Source of the DNA: Beta vulgaris subsp. vulgaris
Lineage: Eukaryota > Streptophyta > Magnoliopsida > Caryophyllales > Amaranthaceae
Length of the DNA: 64,000 nt
Direction of reading: 5' to 3'
Assembly (NCBI RefSeq): GCF_026745355.1
Contig: NC_079209.1
Location: 32,828,130-32,892,129, forward strand
A model generated the notes under the pieces. The model saw nothing but the letters and a program-made list of their open reading frames with translations, searched no databases and had not been told where the DNA came from. The translations under genes were made by a program, and so were the position numbers. Positions 23,097 through 36,800 of this stretch are shown in pieces. Position 1 is the first letter of the stretch. Every line of letters begins with the position of its first letter.

Positions 23097-24070
23097 CACC
23101 CCACTCTTACCATTTTCTACTCCCACTCCCCTGCCACGCCTCCCCTTCCTCCCCCTCCTCAACCACCAGTCCCCCTCCCCTTCCTCCCCCTCCTCAACCA
23201 CCAGTCCCCCTCCCCTTCCTCCCCCTCCTCAACCACCAGTCCCCCTCACCTTCATCCCTTTCCCTCCTCCCCCACCCCTTCCCACCGAGAAACCCCCTAC
23301 CCCACCCCTTCCATTCACACCACCACCCCTACCACCCATTGTCACTTTCCTTCACCCCCACTAACACCCTTCCCCGCACCCCAACCCCCCCTCCCCCCAC
23401 CACCCCGTCGAATTCCCCCCCTAACCCCCTTCGAAACCCCCTTTCCCTAACACCCATCATTGTTGTTGTTTGGTTGCTGATTGGGGTGATGGTCCCTTGC
23501 ACCTTCCGTAATTCTCTCTCCTCTACTCGCGTATTTGCCGTTGGTGTCGCTCGTCTGCCACTAGTAATGCTACCACTATTGTTCGACACCACATCTTGGC
23601 GATGTTTTGTTGTTGGTGTGGAACAATGGTATAGTTGTTGGTGTTGTTCTGTTGGCAGTCGCTGCTGCTGTGGTGACTCTTCTTCTTGACTTTCGGCTCC
23701 CTGTTGCTCCCTATCTTGCTCGTATTCTTCTCTCCTCTGTCTTGCTCTTATTGCTAGTGCTTCTCGCTGCCTTATCTTGGTGTTTTCAAAGGCACTTTCT
23801 CCATGTGTTGTGGTGTTGTTGTTGTAGTTGGGTTAGGGGAGGGGGGTTTCAAAGGAGGTCGGGAGAGGGGGGGAATTTGACGAGGTGGTGGAGGGAGGGA
23901 GGATTGCTAGGGTGGTTGAGGGGGGTTGCTGGGGGTAGGGGAGGAGGATTGTGGTGTGGGAAGGCTAATAGTGGAGGTGAGGGAAGGTGGCAATGGGTGG
24001 TGGGGGTAGGATTGGTGGGATGAGCACAGGAGGGTGAGGGTGGGGTTGAGGGTGAGGGATAATGGAGTTT
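23097..24070. repeat. Strand-skewed C-rich/G-rich inverted repeat
   Basis: The first 360 bases are almost pure C with T and A on the plus strand; the last 240 are G-rich. The two arms pair: CGTCGAATTCCCCCCCTAAC on the left matches the complement of GGGGGGAATTTGACGAGG on the right, and CGAAACCCCCTTTCCCTAAC matches the complement of GTTAGGGGAGGGGGGTTTC. The centre (about 23460-23820) is ordinary sequence. The form is that of a foldback or MULE-like element with long inverted ends, but I found no target-site duplication. Reading frames across it are low complexity and were not called as genes. Confidence 0.6.
23141..23245. repeat. 35-bp minisatellite x 3
   Basis: Three nearly identical units start at 23141, 23176 and 23211, each TCCCCTTCCT followed by CCCCCTCCTC and AACCACCAGTCCCCC. 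Confidence 0.9.
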
Positions 24071-24520
24071 TGGTTTACAAAAGCTAATAGAGAAAATAAA
24101 AAAGAAATAAAAAAAAATAACCTTGCTAACAGGATACCAATCATCTAGATGCATTTTGACGAACCTCCCAATAGTTGGGTTATTTAAGAATAACTCATAG
24201 TTCGAGGTATTAAAAATGGACAGGCCAAAGTTAGGAATATTTTGATCCATTTTTCCTAGACTAATTGGTATGAAAAAGAGTTAAAAAAAAATTGGAAACC
24301 ACAAAAAAAAAATCTCTTCCTTAAACTTAATGGAAGTACCTATAATCAAGTCTTAATTTTAAACCAAGACTTGCAATAAGAGTTGGTCGTATAATGGAAC
24401 AAATCAAAACCAATTCAAAAATAATACACAGGATAGAAGAAGATATTTAGGATCCCACACCGGTACTCTTTCAATACTAGATTCCTTATTCTCTTTCCAT
24501 TTCTTCTTATTTATCGCTAA
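24071..24520 (-). other. 3' flank and UTR of the ArfGAP gene
   Basis: AT-rich sequence directly downstream of the ArfGAP stop codon. It must hold the 3' UTR and poly(A) signal, but no single AATAAA-type signal stands out from the many A-rich words. Confidence 0.45.
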
Positions 24521-24802
24521 CTATTGCTCAAGAGGCATCCACTCCACTTCTAATTCAAGCTCTCCAGATTCGACATTCTGGAGCTTCAATTGCATCTCTT
24601 GTTTGACTTTTCCATCGACAATGTTGATTATGCTATCTTCTACAAGGGCATTATCATGTGATTTCAACCATTTCCCAATTTGCATATTACCAAACATTCC
24701 TGGATCCCCATAGGCCATCGCTGAGGTTATCAATGGCTGGATATCAATCTCTGCTTCACCCATGATGTCATCAGCTGAGAATGTGTCATGATCAAACACT
24801 TT
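24521..24802 (-). CDS. AGD12: ArfGAP coding exon 8 (C2 end and C-terminus)
   Basis: Starts [20 protein letters not shown], with the second calcium loop, and ends [10 protein letters not shown] before TAG at 24521-24523. Acceptor CACTGCAG. The conserved C-terminal part ([18 protein letters not shown] and onward) is intact. Confidence 0.95.
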   Translation of the reverse strand, partial: KVFDHDTFSADDIMGEAEIDIQPLITSAMAYGDPGMFGNMQIGKWLKSHDNALVEDSIINIVDGKVKQEMQLKLQNVESGELELEVEWMPLEQ

Positions 24803-27800
24803 CTGCAGTGTGGAAACAGAAAATAACAAAACAAAACACAAAACAAATTAGAAAAATAAACCTAGAATTGGTTGAAGTTGAGGCAACACAAATCCATGAG
24901 CCAATCATAAATATAAAATTCCATAATGGGACTTTCTACAGTCACAAAATATAACAAAAAAGTCATTTATAGGAATAGCATTGTATAGGGACCAGTTGGT
25001 CGATGGTGCGCACGAGTGTAGCTGTGTAGGTAGTGGATGGTGCGCACCATCCAAAACGCGGCAACACAAGGCATAAAATGCAGGTTCATTGAACCAAAAA
25101 CGCACGGAAAGAACATATGCTGATCTCCGATAAACATCGAAAAACATAAAACTTATTTTTTGAATTCGTTACTTTCATTATCCCACACAAATTTTCAGAG
25201 ATTTTCTATCTCTTCTCCACAAATCTACCAACATCTCTCTAACTTCTCTCTAACCTCTCTCATCCAACTCTTCAAATTCTTTATTTTTTGACACAATTTT
25301 CTTACATGAAGATGAACACAAGTTGCAAAGCAAAATCGATAACATAAGGTATTAGATCTATGCATTTGATAAGAAAAGAGAACATTCTTTTACATTTTAC
25401 ACTTTCATTTCTTATTTTTTTCCTTCTTTAGTGAAAATCTTGATAGTGGTTTGTGAAAAAATGAAAACAACCTTGTAATTAATTCGAATGAACAAAGGAG
25501 CAAGCCCAATGAACAAAGATGAACGAGTTCAACATCTAGAAAAAAAAACCAAGTTCGTTGTATTATTATAATGTACTCACATTTGTGTTGGTCATATGTC
25601 TATTATATTTAGCCATATGTTTATTATGTGTTTGTTAAGATGTTAGGTGTAGTTGCTCATATTATCATTAACACGAATTATGACATAAGTTTATTGTTCT
25701 GTTAGCATATGTTCCCTGAACACATGTTAGCCAAATGTTTATTGCAATTCATCCATATGTTCATTATGTGTTTGTAATATATTTAATGAAATGATATGAA
25801 TTAATGATGGGTTGATTATCATATATTTGTCTATGAATGTGTAATATTTATTCAAATTTTTTTTGTATGATTATATGATGTTTATTGTACTATTTACAAA
25901 TACAAAGTACATAATTTTAGGCTAATGTTCCTTGTATTATTAACATGTTCATTTTAGTTACATGCTCGTTATATTTGGTCATATATTTATTGTGTGTGGG
26001 AGCATGTCCATTGTATTATTAGAATGTGTTATTTGTATGTTTGATAGATTATGTTCATTGTATTACAAGCTTAAATAATTTTATTTTGAATACTGCTCTT
26101 TGCTTTTCATGTATAAGTGCAATTCGACTAATTCAAAGACAACTAATGATAAGTTACGGTGTCGAGATCTCACAAATCAAATCAATCCAAAACGGAAGGA
26201 AGCTCAGAAGCAAAAAATATCTTCTTAATGAACTCAATAATGTTTAATTAACAATACATGTTCTTTTGTAAGACCCTGGTGTTCATATAGGATATATTAT
26301 ATTATTTTAGTTATATTTCTATATTTGCGTACATATTAAATTTTGAATTAACCATCTTTTGTAATTACTTGTCTTTTTTATAATTATATAACTATTCAGT
26401 TGGGTTATTCACTATAGATAGTATGTTATTCATCGCAGAATCATATTTGTATGCTACAAAGAATAAACATAAATATCCATCATAATGAACCCATAAGTAA
26501 TTCGAAAGAACATTTTGAATAACTTGGATGAACAAACTAACAATTTGAATCAATAGTATGTAAATTAAGTGAGAAATGAATAATAGTATATTTGAAAAAT
26601 ATTTTGAAATTTGAAAATTAGCGGCAATTTTAAATTTTGAAAATTCGTAAACATACTAAATTTTGGAATTAGTCGAAAATGTTCAATCCAAAATTGCAAT
26701 TGTTCATTCAATAGAAAACATGTGTTTATTACACTAAATTTTTCATCAATGTTCATTCCGAAATTGCAAATGTTCAATCAACAATAGCATGTGTTTCTTA
26801 TACTATAAATGTTCATTGGAATAAACCAGATGTTTATTGGTTTACAACGGACATGGAGTGAAAAAGTTGAAGAAAGAGAAATTGAGGTGGATCCCACAAA
26901 TGTTTAATCCGAAATTGCAAATGTTCAATCAACAATAGCATGTGTTCATTATACTACAATGTCCATTGGAATAAACTGGATGTTTATTGGTTTACAACGC
27001 ACATGGGGTAAAAAAGGTTACGGAAAGAGAAATAGAGGTGGGTCCCACAAATGTTCATTCCAAAACTGCAAATGTTCATTCTAAAACTGCAAATGTTCAC
27101 TGGAAACTGTGCACACCTTCGAGTTTTCAGTATAGGGACAAGTCTCTTTAGCGATAACTACTTTTATATAAATTACCAAAGGGAAATTTCACATGTCGTT
27201 CTTAAAGATAATTCTATTTAGGAGGACAAGGAATTTAACATTCGTACACCATTAGCAATTGAATTATGATGTGACCTTTCTATGACCACTAAATGCTGAG
27301 ATGGTGCTCTTATATTGAAGTTTACAATTGTACTAAATTTGAATTTCATGACAAAGGAAATAGAGGGAGAGCAGGGAAAGGGAAGGGAAAAAGTTATCTT
27401 GGTTGGATAAGGGGTTGGAGAAAGGACGGAGAGGGAGAGAGAAGGATCCATTTTCCCACCCTCTGTAATAAACACAATCCTTTTGAAATTGTGTGGATTT
27501 GGAGGGAGAAGCTCCACCTTACTCCTCATTTCCCCTTCCTTTCCCTTATATCTTGCTATCCAAACAAAGTCGAAAACTCTCGCTCAGCCCAAGGTATGCC
27601 TTGTTCTTCCTAGTCTCAGCCAATACACATTCCAGTAACTTCATCTATGAGCACCATCTTGTTACCAAAACTCAAGGAACCTGCTTCTTCAAACTTCTCC
27701 ATCCTCCTCTTTCTCACTCTTACTCTCACTCTCACTCTCACTCATGCTATTTAGGCTCACAAAAACATGAGATGTGACAAGTGTCACATGGTCAAACATT

Positions 27801-30800
27801 GTCCAATTTGCAGATATATACAGGCTTACCAATTGTTACAGGTCCATAGCTCAAGTGACAAATGAGAAGAGATGTGATGAAGAAGTGTTCTTATTTTAAT
27901 GAGGTGTGGCAAAAAAAATTCTATAAAATAAATAATAAAAAATACGAGGGGTCGCGATTCTAAGTGAAAAGCGTTGTGACTCTAGTGAAGAAGTGTTGTG
28001 GCTCCAACTGTAATGAGCTAGCCTACTAGGAGGGGTAGAAGGGGTAATTTATAATTAGTCTTCTTAGGGTAGCTTGGGGAGGAAGATAGATAGTAGAGGA
28101 TAGAGTCAAAATTTGCTCTGAATAAGGGAGGGTATCAAAGAGAAAGATATCCAGATTATTGAGTTGTTAATTTAGTTTTGTTTAGCTTTTGGGAGTGAAT
28201 CAGGCCCCTCTAGTGCTTGGTAAACTATCCTTTTAACTTTCTTTTTGCTATAATATCAGTACAAACTCTTTCTCCTTCCTGTAGTCAACAATTTATGTTA
28301 ATTCTCAACACCAACCTTAGGAAGAAGATCTTTGGGGTGTGACTCTCAAGTAAAAAGTGTTGTGACTGACAGTATGTAAGAAGTGCTGTGTTGTAACTCT
28401 AGACATCTCTTATGTAAGACACTTTCTTATGTATTTAAGGAAACGTAAACCTATTATTGATAATCAACATCAAGATTTTAGTAATGAGTCCACATCAAGA
28501 TTGTAGTAATGAGTCCACATCAAAATTGTAGTGATGAGTAATCCATGTGAAAAGTGAGTCCCCGTATAAAAAATTCCAGATAAAAGGATGCAAAAACCAG
28601 GAAAACAGAAAGCACATTGCGCTCAAAGAGCAAAGTGAACAGAAACTAATTATGAAAAAAGAGTGTCTTACCAACTTTACAGGTCCATATCGTTGAGGTA
28701 CAGAAAGCATAAGTTCCTCATTCCAAATAGGGTTTAGGTTGCTCTTTACAACAGATGTTTGTATATTCTGGAGCATCAAATTGGGAATTTAAAAAAAAAA
28801 ATCAGTTCATAATGTTGTGGGTACACCAACTTTAACAAACAACAGATACATCATCCTACTAATTGGGGGTGGGGGTGGTTTGGTATAGCTTCAACCCGAA
28901 AACGGTCTTCCTTATGGATCCTTAGTCACGCATAGCCCAAAGCTGAAAAGGTAGTAGAAACACAAGTACATATGTATGTTACTTCAACTCTTTATCAATC
29001 TTAAGTACCTATGTCAAATGCTTGACACTCCTACAATAGTATGTAATCCTCAGCTGACTTCAGGTTTCATCCTGACACCTCAATTTTTGTTGATCCACAT
29101 TTAGTAGAGGAAAATTACAAACATAGGAGGATGACAAAGAGAATGTCAAGCAGTATGTGCTTGAAAATGGGAATCTAATATGTGCATATAATGTGCCATG
29201 GAAAAGTCTTTTAGAATCAGACATCTGCTCATGAATACTATTTCCCTGCACCCATATCTAATTTTAAGGACAAGATGTCCTGTCTGAAATTTTGAATCTT
29301 GCCCTGTATGATTAGTCTATGTACAAATACCATACATGTGAACGTGAAGAAGCAAACAGGGTAACCAGACATGCAACTGATATCTCAAAGGCTATATGAA
29401 GTATCAAAAGGTTCAGTTAGAGACTAGATTAGCTCACCTGATGCCCAAGATTCAGGACAACATAAGGATCACTTGATAACATGTCTCTAACAGCTAAAGT
29501 TGTCCCTTTCACTACTTTGACCTTCAATACTCCAATAAATTCAACCATTCCTTCCTGTTTAATAAATCCGTATATCGTATAGACAAAAGTCAGATATCAT
29601 TTCAGAAAAAATGTAGAACGTGATTTCACAATAAAATTTGCAGATTGAATCACATGTTAATTTGACAAATAAAATTAAAATACATATGCACACAAATCAA
29701 TCTGAATTTTAGTCCAACGTCCTGTTTACAGAATTCATTTAGAGGCAATCAGGCATAATACAGTAATTGCTAAACCCGTGGTTGGTCAAGTATTTTGACC
29801 TCCTAGTAAAACTTGGAAGGGGTTTGAAGAATAATCCCTTCTCAAAGATGCAATAATAACCTAGCCTGCACAATTACATATAACAGAAAAACTTAGGTGG
29901 TGTTTTGGAATATACTCACCTAGACCTCCCATACGTTTTACCTACAGCAGGTGGACAGCTTACTAAACTTAGATACCTTCTAGAAGAATGTTTCTGTTAT
30001 TTATGATCAGTAGATTTGCTGGGTCATGGTTTGCTATAGAGAGAAACGAAATAGCTGAGGTGTAATTAGGAGCATCTTACTGTTGGGATGACTCTATAAA
30101 TAGAGCTTAGTGCTATGAATGAAGGCATTGAGAAATTAGCCAAATTATTTGTATTTGGAGAGAGACTGCCTCTCGAAAGCATTACACTATCCTCACCCAT
30201 TTCTGGGTTTATCTATGTCAAGCTTTCCTCTGTTCTTCCCTTATATTTCTGGCTGAATTATTATTTTACTAGTGGGTTCACCACACGTTTGGTTTGGGGT
30301 TTTCTAGAAAGGGTAAGAGAATCAAATAGGTTGATTCTCTTACTTGTTGTTTGTTAACACATTTTAATCATTCCCTTTACCCTTCCCTTTATCCTTCCCT
30401 TTACCCCCAAGTCCTGTGCTTCCATTACTGGTTTGTCAAGTATTTTGACCTCCTTGTAAAACTAAGGTTTCGCTTACCCTTTCCCTCTACTCCATGGTCA
30501 CCTTGACCAATGATTGACCACTACTCCAACCACATAAACCACCACTCGAACCACCAAACCAACCACTGACCCACCACCCGAGCGGCCTAGCCACCGACAG
30601 CAGTACAGCACCATTCCGGCCACCCTAACCACCACGCTGCCGCGGGGAAAACCACTCCATAAGCCATAGCACCACCACCGAACCACCGGAAAAAAAAACC
30701 CACCGCCATAAATTCATCATCACTTCCTCCGAAACAACACAACCACCCAAAATTCCACCCACAACACTTGAAAACCCATAAGCACAAAAATTTGAAGAAA

Positions 30801-33800
30801 AATATCAAGAGCAAAAACAGATGAATACTTCTTCTCATCGAATATGGCTTCAGACGTCAAATTCGGCCATGAAAACTTCAGATCTGAAGTTTTTACGGTC
30901 GAATTTCACCTTTAAAATCTCAAATTTCATCTTCAACAGTGGTAAAGAAGGAAAGAATAGGGGAGTTGGTTAGGAGCAGTGGCGAGTAGTGATGATGGCC
31001 TGATGGGTGGCGGATACAGATGGAACTGAGGTGGAAGTGGTGAAGGGGGCAATTTAAGGTTGTGGTGGTTCTTGGGAGAGGGGGAGGGATAACATGGTGG
31101 AGGAATGGTGGAGAAGAGGGGGAGGGTTTTTCTTTCCAAATAACATTTTTAATCAAAGGGTTTTCTTCTCCATTCTCCTTGTTTCTCTTTCTTAAACCCT
31201 TTCCCCTACCTATACCAAACACCCCCTGAACAGATACAAGGAGCTTTACATTGTCAGGAGGGCCCTAAGTAACTTGACCAAAAGTGTCCCTTCACTAGCC
31301 CAAAGAAAGGGCATAGAATTTTAGCTGTAGCATTTCTTTCGATAGTCAGTTTGTTTTCCATTGATTAATCACATTGCACTTCAAGATCAGCAGCACAATG
31401 AAAAAGAAAGCAGGAAAGAGGAAAGAAGAGACTTACAGAGCTTTCGGATCTCTTTGATGAATGTGAACCTCGAAAACTATTCATTAGCTTCTTAGACAAG
31501 CTTGGTTGAAGCGAGTTCTTTGCAGCAGGCATTGACACAATCCGCAAGCTCGGTTTCAGGAATTCTTGAAGCTCATACTTAGATCTACATAGTCAATTGA
31601 CAAGGCATATTGTATTGAAACAATATAGGTTATTATTATTAGGCCCTCCTAGATAGGCCAGTGCAATACTAATCATATGAAAAGATCATTGAACCCCACC
31701 CCACCAGCCACTTGTCAGTGAAGAGCTAAACATAGAGTGAGCTAGAGACACAATGTCATGCATTGAATAACTCCATTTAGTGCCTTGAGGACTAAGAATA
31801 ATATGTAGAGCGCAACATAAGAAAGATTTGTAAGAGATAGGCTATTGAAAAGAAGGAAAATTTTCAAACGCAAATAATGGAGCATGATAAAATAATTCGA
31901 TAGAAAATATAGAAGACAAACCTGATAAATCGCATACGATCATCGTGACTTGCATCAGGTCCAGGCTTTGAGGATCCATCGGGAATAAAAGCCTCATATA
32001 TTGCATTAGCTGCAGCATTTCCTCCAACCTCAACCATCGCATCAATGTCTTCATCAGACCACTCATCTAATGTGACTGATAAAACCTGAAAAAATAACAT
32101 TAAAATTACACTTGAAAGAAATCTTTGAACTTAAAACGTAATTGCACTGGAATTGGGGCAGAAAAACTAGGGAGCTTATATTTTCACGCATAGATTCCAA
32201 AGAAGCTATCTCCGCCACCATAGACTCATAAAATATCTCTCATTGGGTTAACATAATGCCCAAGGATGATGATTACTTCCAACAATGATTAAATTTGACT
32301 GTCACAAGTTAAATGGGCACATTCAGTTCCCTTGAACCATTTTATAAATGTTGATATTCAAAGAATCCTGGTCCTTGTATAGCCAAACAAGTTTGGAAAA
32401 TAATAAAAGTAGAGCTTACAAGGTTTGTTGACCTATGAGTTAATCCATTGACCCCAAATGGACGGATAGCGCTTTGAACAAGCATTTCAACGATCTATTT
32501 CAAGCCCAATTCCGATCATAGATGAAGGAGATATCAGCAATTCACTAAATTTGGCTGCCATAGGACACCTTTGCAAAAACATATAATTAGAGGAGATCCT
32601 CAACAAAGTTATGGGAATCTGAAGATCAGCATGCACAGAATATCTACACATGTTGTACGGCTCTTTTCATCTATCTTTTCTTCTAGCCACCAGTCAAAAG
32701 CTTGCGTCAACCCATTGCATAGAAGCAAGGAATGACTGCAAAATTTTGCAGTTCCATTGATACAAAATGGAGCTGGAAACACCACTGAGACTTCCCAAAA
32801 CAGGACGAAAAAACAGTAATCATTATGTAAGATTATTTCAGCCATATAAAGAGAAATAAAAATGAGTACTCCATTTCCTGTAGTTGCCTATAACTCTTTC
32901 TCATCAAACCCCCTCCAGTACAATTGAGATGAGCTCCAGTCTGATTCATGAAGATAATTAGGGAAAAGCTTTATGGACAGTTTGCCACAAAAGAGGAACA
33001 AAAAGTTGTGAAAAAAGTTTTGGGCTGGGTTGAGAACTTAACAATTGGGACCTTGATAATAATCAACGAAAAAGGCTTAGGCTATGTTTAGTTCACCTGA
33101 AATTTTCTGATCTGAACTTATCTCATCTGATCTGAACGTATTTTTTTTGATCTGATCTGAACTTATTTTTTCTGAACTGATCTGATTACAAGATCTTAAA
33201 ATTTAGATTTTTCTCAATCTATAAGAAAAAATATAGTCATGTGGGGTCTTGTTTGATTCGTCTCAATGAGTACTTTATTAATATTCAATTATTATAATTT
33301 TTACTAATATGTAATGAAAGATATTTAATAATAATAATGAGTTTTTAAAACTGACTGATCTGATCTGATCTGAACTTATTTTTTTTGATCTGATCTGATT
33401 AGATCTGAAATAAGCAAAAATAAGGTGAACTAAACATAGCCTTAGTCTATGAACTCTAAGCACTAAGAATCAATTTTTCAACTGGAAAATTAACAATAGA
33501 AGTATGACCACTTGAATACTACATATAGATTTGGTTTCATGTGAGGCCCTTCTCACGGTGGGCCCCCTCATAAAATGAGACCAAACGTTATATGGGAAAT
33601 TATCAACGGTAACCTTAAATATTTTACTTTTCTCAATGGTAGCCCACATTTTTACAAATTATCAATACTGGCCTGTACTTTTTCGATCTAACATACAAAA
33701 TAGTGATGGTTTTTATTTAAAAGTTCTCTTAAATCTAACGTTTAACTACAGTTAACTCATTGAGTCTCCTCTTCATTTGTCATCTCACTCTCTCTCCTCA

Positions 33801-36800
33801 AAACTTGACCTACCCACCATTAACAGACCTTTAGTTTCTCTCCTCCATAGATCCTCCAACTCATCTCCCTCCATGACCAGATTTCTCAAAGACGACCAAC
33901 ATTTATTCCATGAACAACAATAGTATCATTTCCCATAAAAAAAAAAAAAACAATCTCATCATTTCGATCCATTTTCGGAAAATCAACATTAATCATTATT
34001 AAGAGTCATGTTGATTATAAATCCAAAGTGGTCAAAGAAAGCCCTTCATCTAATCCAATTAAATCACTCCAACTCAAAAACGGAGTTCCAAGGGTGAAAC
34101 TAGGGTTAAAGAAACAATCAATTGCCAATAATCCTTTTTCGAAAACGATGTTGATAGTGTTGACTGTTAGTAGGATAGAGGTCAAGATAATGGGGTTATA
34201 TGATGTTTTTGGAAGGGATAGGAAATCCTTTTTTCAAGGAAAGATTTTTTTGCTTAAAAAAAAAGCTACATTTATATGGATCTTTAAAAGTGGACCATCA
34301 TTATAAGGCACCTATTCCTTATTTGTAAAAATAAAAATTGGAGAAAAGCAAAACACGTCGAGTTACCATTGAGAATTTCCCATATTATAAATATGAGACT
34401 TATAAAAATGTGACAACTAAATCTCATAAAACCCATAAAAATGACCCGGAACATCATAAAAGTGAGACAAGATGTTATAAAATAGAGACCTAAGTAAATG
34501 CCCTTTATTTGAGTGTTAAAAAAAGACCGACTCTTTCAAATGGGACTTATTTTTGATAACGATAAAAATAACTTAAATAAATGGATACAATCATAAATCA
34601 CATTAAGTTCGTAATAATGAATTCAAAGAGAGAAAATTGGAAATCCACCCTTTTTCCTTTCAACAATATGAGGCAAAACTCCTCCTCGCTAATGAGCACC
34701 TCGACTACTTCCCTCATGACATCATGTCCCTTTCAATTCTATCTTCTTTCCCCCTTATACTCAGTGGAAATTGCGTTACACAACAGTACCACTCAAATGA
34801 TGCCATACTCTGGAGAGGAGAGAGTTCTTTGCTCAAATCTAATCCCTGGACGAAAAACATTTGTCCCCCTCGTACTAATCATCTTCTTCCTCATTTATTC
34901 TGTGAAGTAGTGTTAGCAAAGGAAGCTTTTGAGGACATTGGACATGAGCAGAGCGCTTCAAGCATATTTCACCATTGAGGATAAGCTCATTATGTGAAAC
35001 ATAGACAAGCAGATCCTCAAAATTCAACGCTGGTATTTCCAAATTTTAGCACTTGTCCTTTAGTTTCATTTTAATCTCCACTTCGGTCTCAATTTTATAA
35101 GAGATGTGTTAGTGTGCGCGCTTGCATGTGTGTATTTATATACAAACCTCCATTTCTAAAAAAGTGCAAGAATCTGACTTTCACGTTTGCCAACGCACAA
35201 TTTTGACCATTGATATCTCTAATTGTGTACTTGTAAAAGTTATGAAAAACTGATATTATGAAATATTCATTGAAACATATCAACATTTTATATTATCATT
35301 TTTGTTTTCAAGTATTATTTAAAAGATATGATCAAAGAGAAGTATGTGAATGTTGTAAAAGTCAAAGTGTTGCACTTTAAAAGAAATAGAGGAAGTATGT
35401 ATTTTTCATTAAAAGTTTCTTGTTATCCTTGTAATATAGAATTGCCGCTTCCCTTATATCTGAAACGTTCTCGGTTCCATGCTACCTACCCCCTTCTGCA
35501 TTGCACACATCTCTGCTCTCTACTTGATGTGATTCTTCATTTTGATTTTTGATTGAAATATTCCTATTCCCCCAGTTAACAAATAATGACTTCCCATCTT
35601 ACATTTATACAGCCGGCAGTATTTTTTTCAAATGAAAAAAATAACTCTTTGAACCTTAAAATACAAAAGAACTCCTTCCCCCCTACCACCTTGAAACATC
35701 ATCAACACATCAAACACGTCAAAAGTTTACCAAAAATACTCTCCAATCCCCACAGAAATTGACTGACCGTAGTTCTAAATACAAACCAAAATCTAAATAC
35801 TCAATACAACACTTGTGACCTATGTCACCTGGACTCGGCTCGGAGTGTCGAGATTGATTGGTTACAGATCCGAGTGTCGGGTATGGCACTTCCAAAAAAT
35901 CAGGACACGGGGACTCTGTCCGGATTTTGGACACGGGTACGGGTATGACAAAATTAATATTTTATAACATAAAATTCAATAATTAATCCAGTAATTTAGA
36001 TTTTATAATTGTCTATTTGTAATATTATTAATAAAATTAAGGTATTTGTTTAAAAAGAATAACAACCTAGCCATAGGCTAAGAAGAACGAAAATGATTTA
36101 AAAAAAAAAAAAAGAACACAAGAAGGAAAAGGGAGAAAGAAAAATAAAAAGAAAAAAGAAAAGAAAAGAAAAAGAACAAATGTCACGTGAAAACAGAACA
36201 GAAGGAGAGAAAAAAAAAGAAAAGAAAAATAGTCACGTGGACTCATAAAGGCAAAGGAAAAGAAAAACAAAGAGAAAGTCAAGCGAGAAGTTCAAAGAGA
36301 GAGAAGAAGAGAAAAGTGAAGAAAGGCTACAGTAGTAAAAATACCAGCGAGTTCGAAGCTCCGGCGGGAGTCTGAAGCTCCGGTCGGCGAGTCAAGGTGA
36401 CTTATCGTATTTTCCTCTTCTCCTCTTCGAACTCTAGGGTTTGAGAGTCTAGGGTTTAGAGCCGCCGTGTCCGAGTGAACTTTGCCGGATCGGACACGTA
36501 TTTCGTACTGGTGACGGTGTCGTGTGGTACCGACACCGGTATATGGCAAAATTTGCCGAGTCCGGGTAACAGAGCTTGTGACACAAAAAAAAGGACATCC
36601 TTGAGGTGATAATGTGAGTCCTAAAGGCCATAAGCTGTTTCATACTCGAATAAAATCTAATTCTGCTATGATGCACGACCTAGGATTAAGGTTGGCTTGT
36701 CGTGACCAGTTTGAGTTCGGCTCATCAAATGTTTGGTTTAAGCTTGGTTTGTTTCTAAACGAGCCGAATTCAAGCCCAAAAAATAAAAGTTCGAGTACTT

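Noticed and set aside
23339..24250. ORFs of 87 to 138 codons on both strands
   Set aside because: They are frames through the C-rich/G-rich inverted repeat and have low-complexity proline or glycine/valine/leucine composition.
34581..34978. Two overlapping ORFs of about 110 codons in an intron
   Set aside because: Both frames are open by chance over the same DNA, and neither resembles a known protein.
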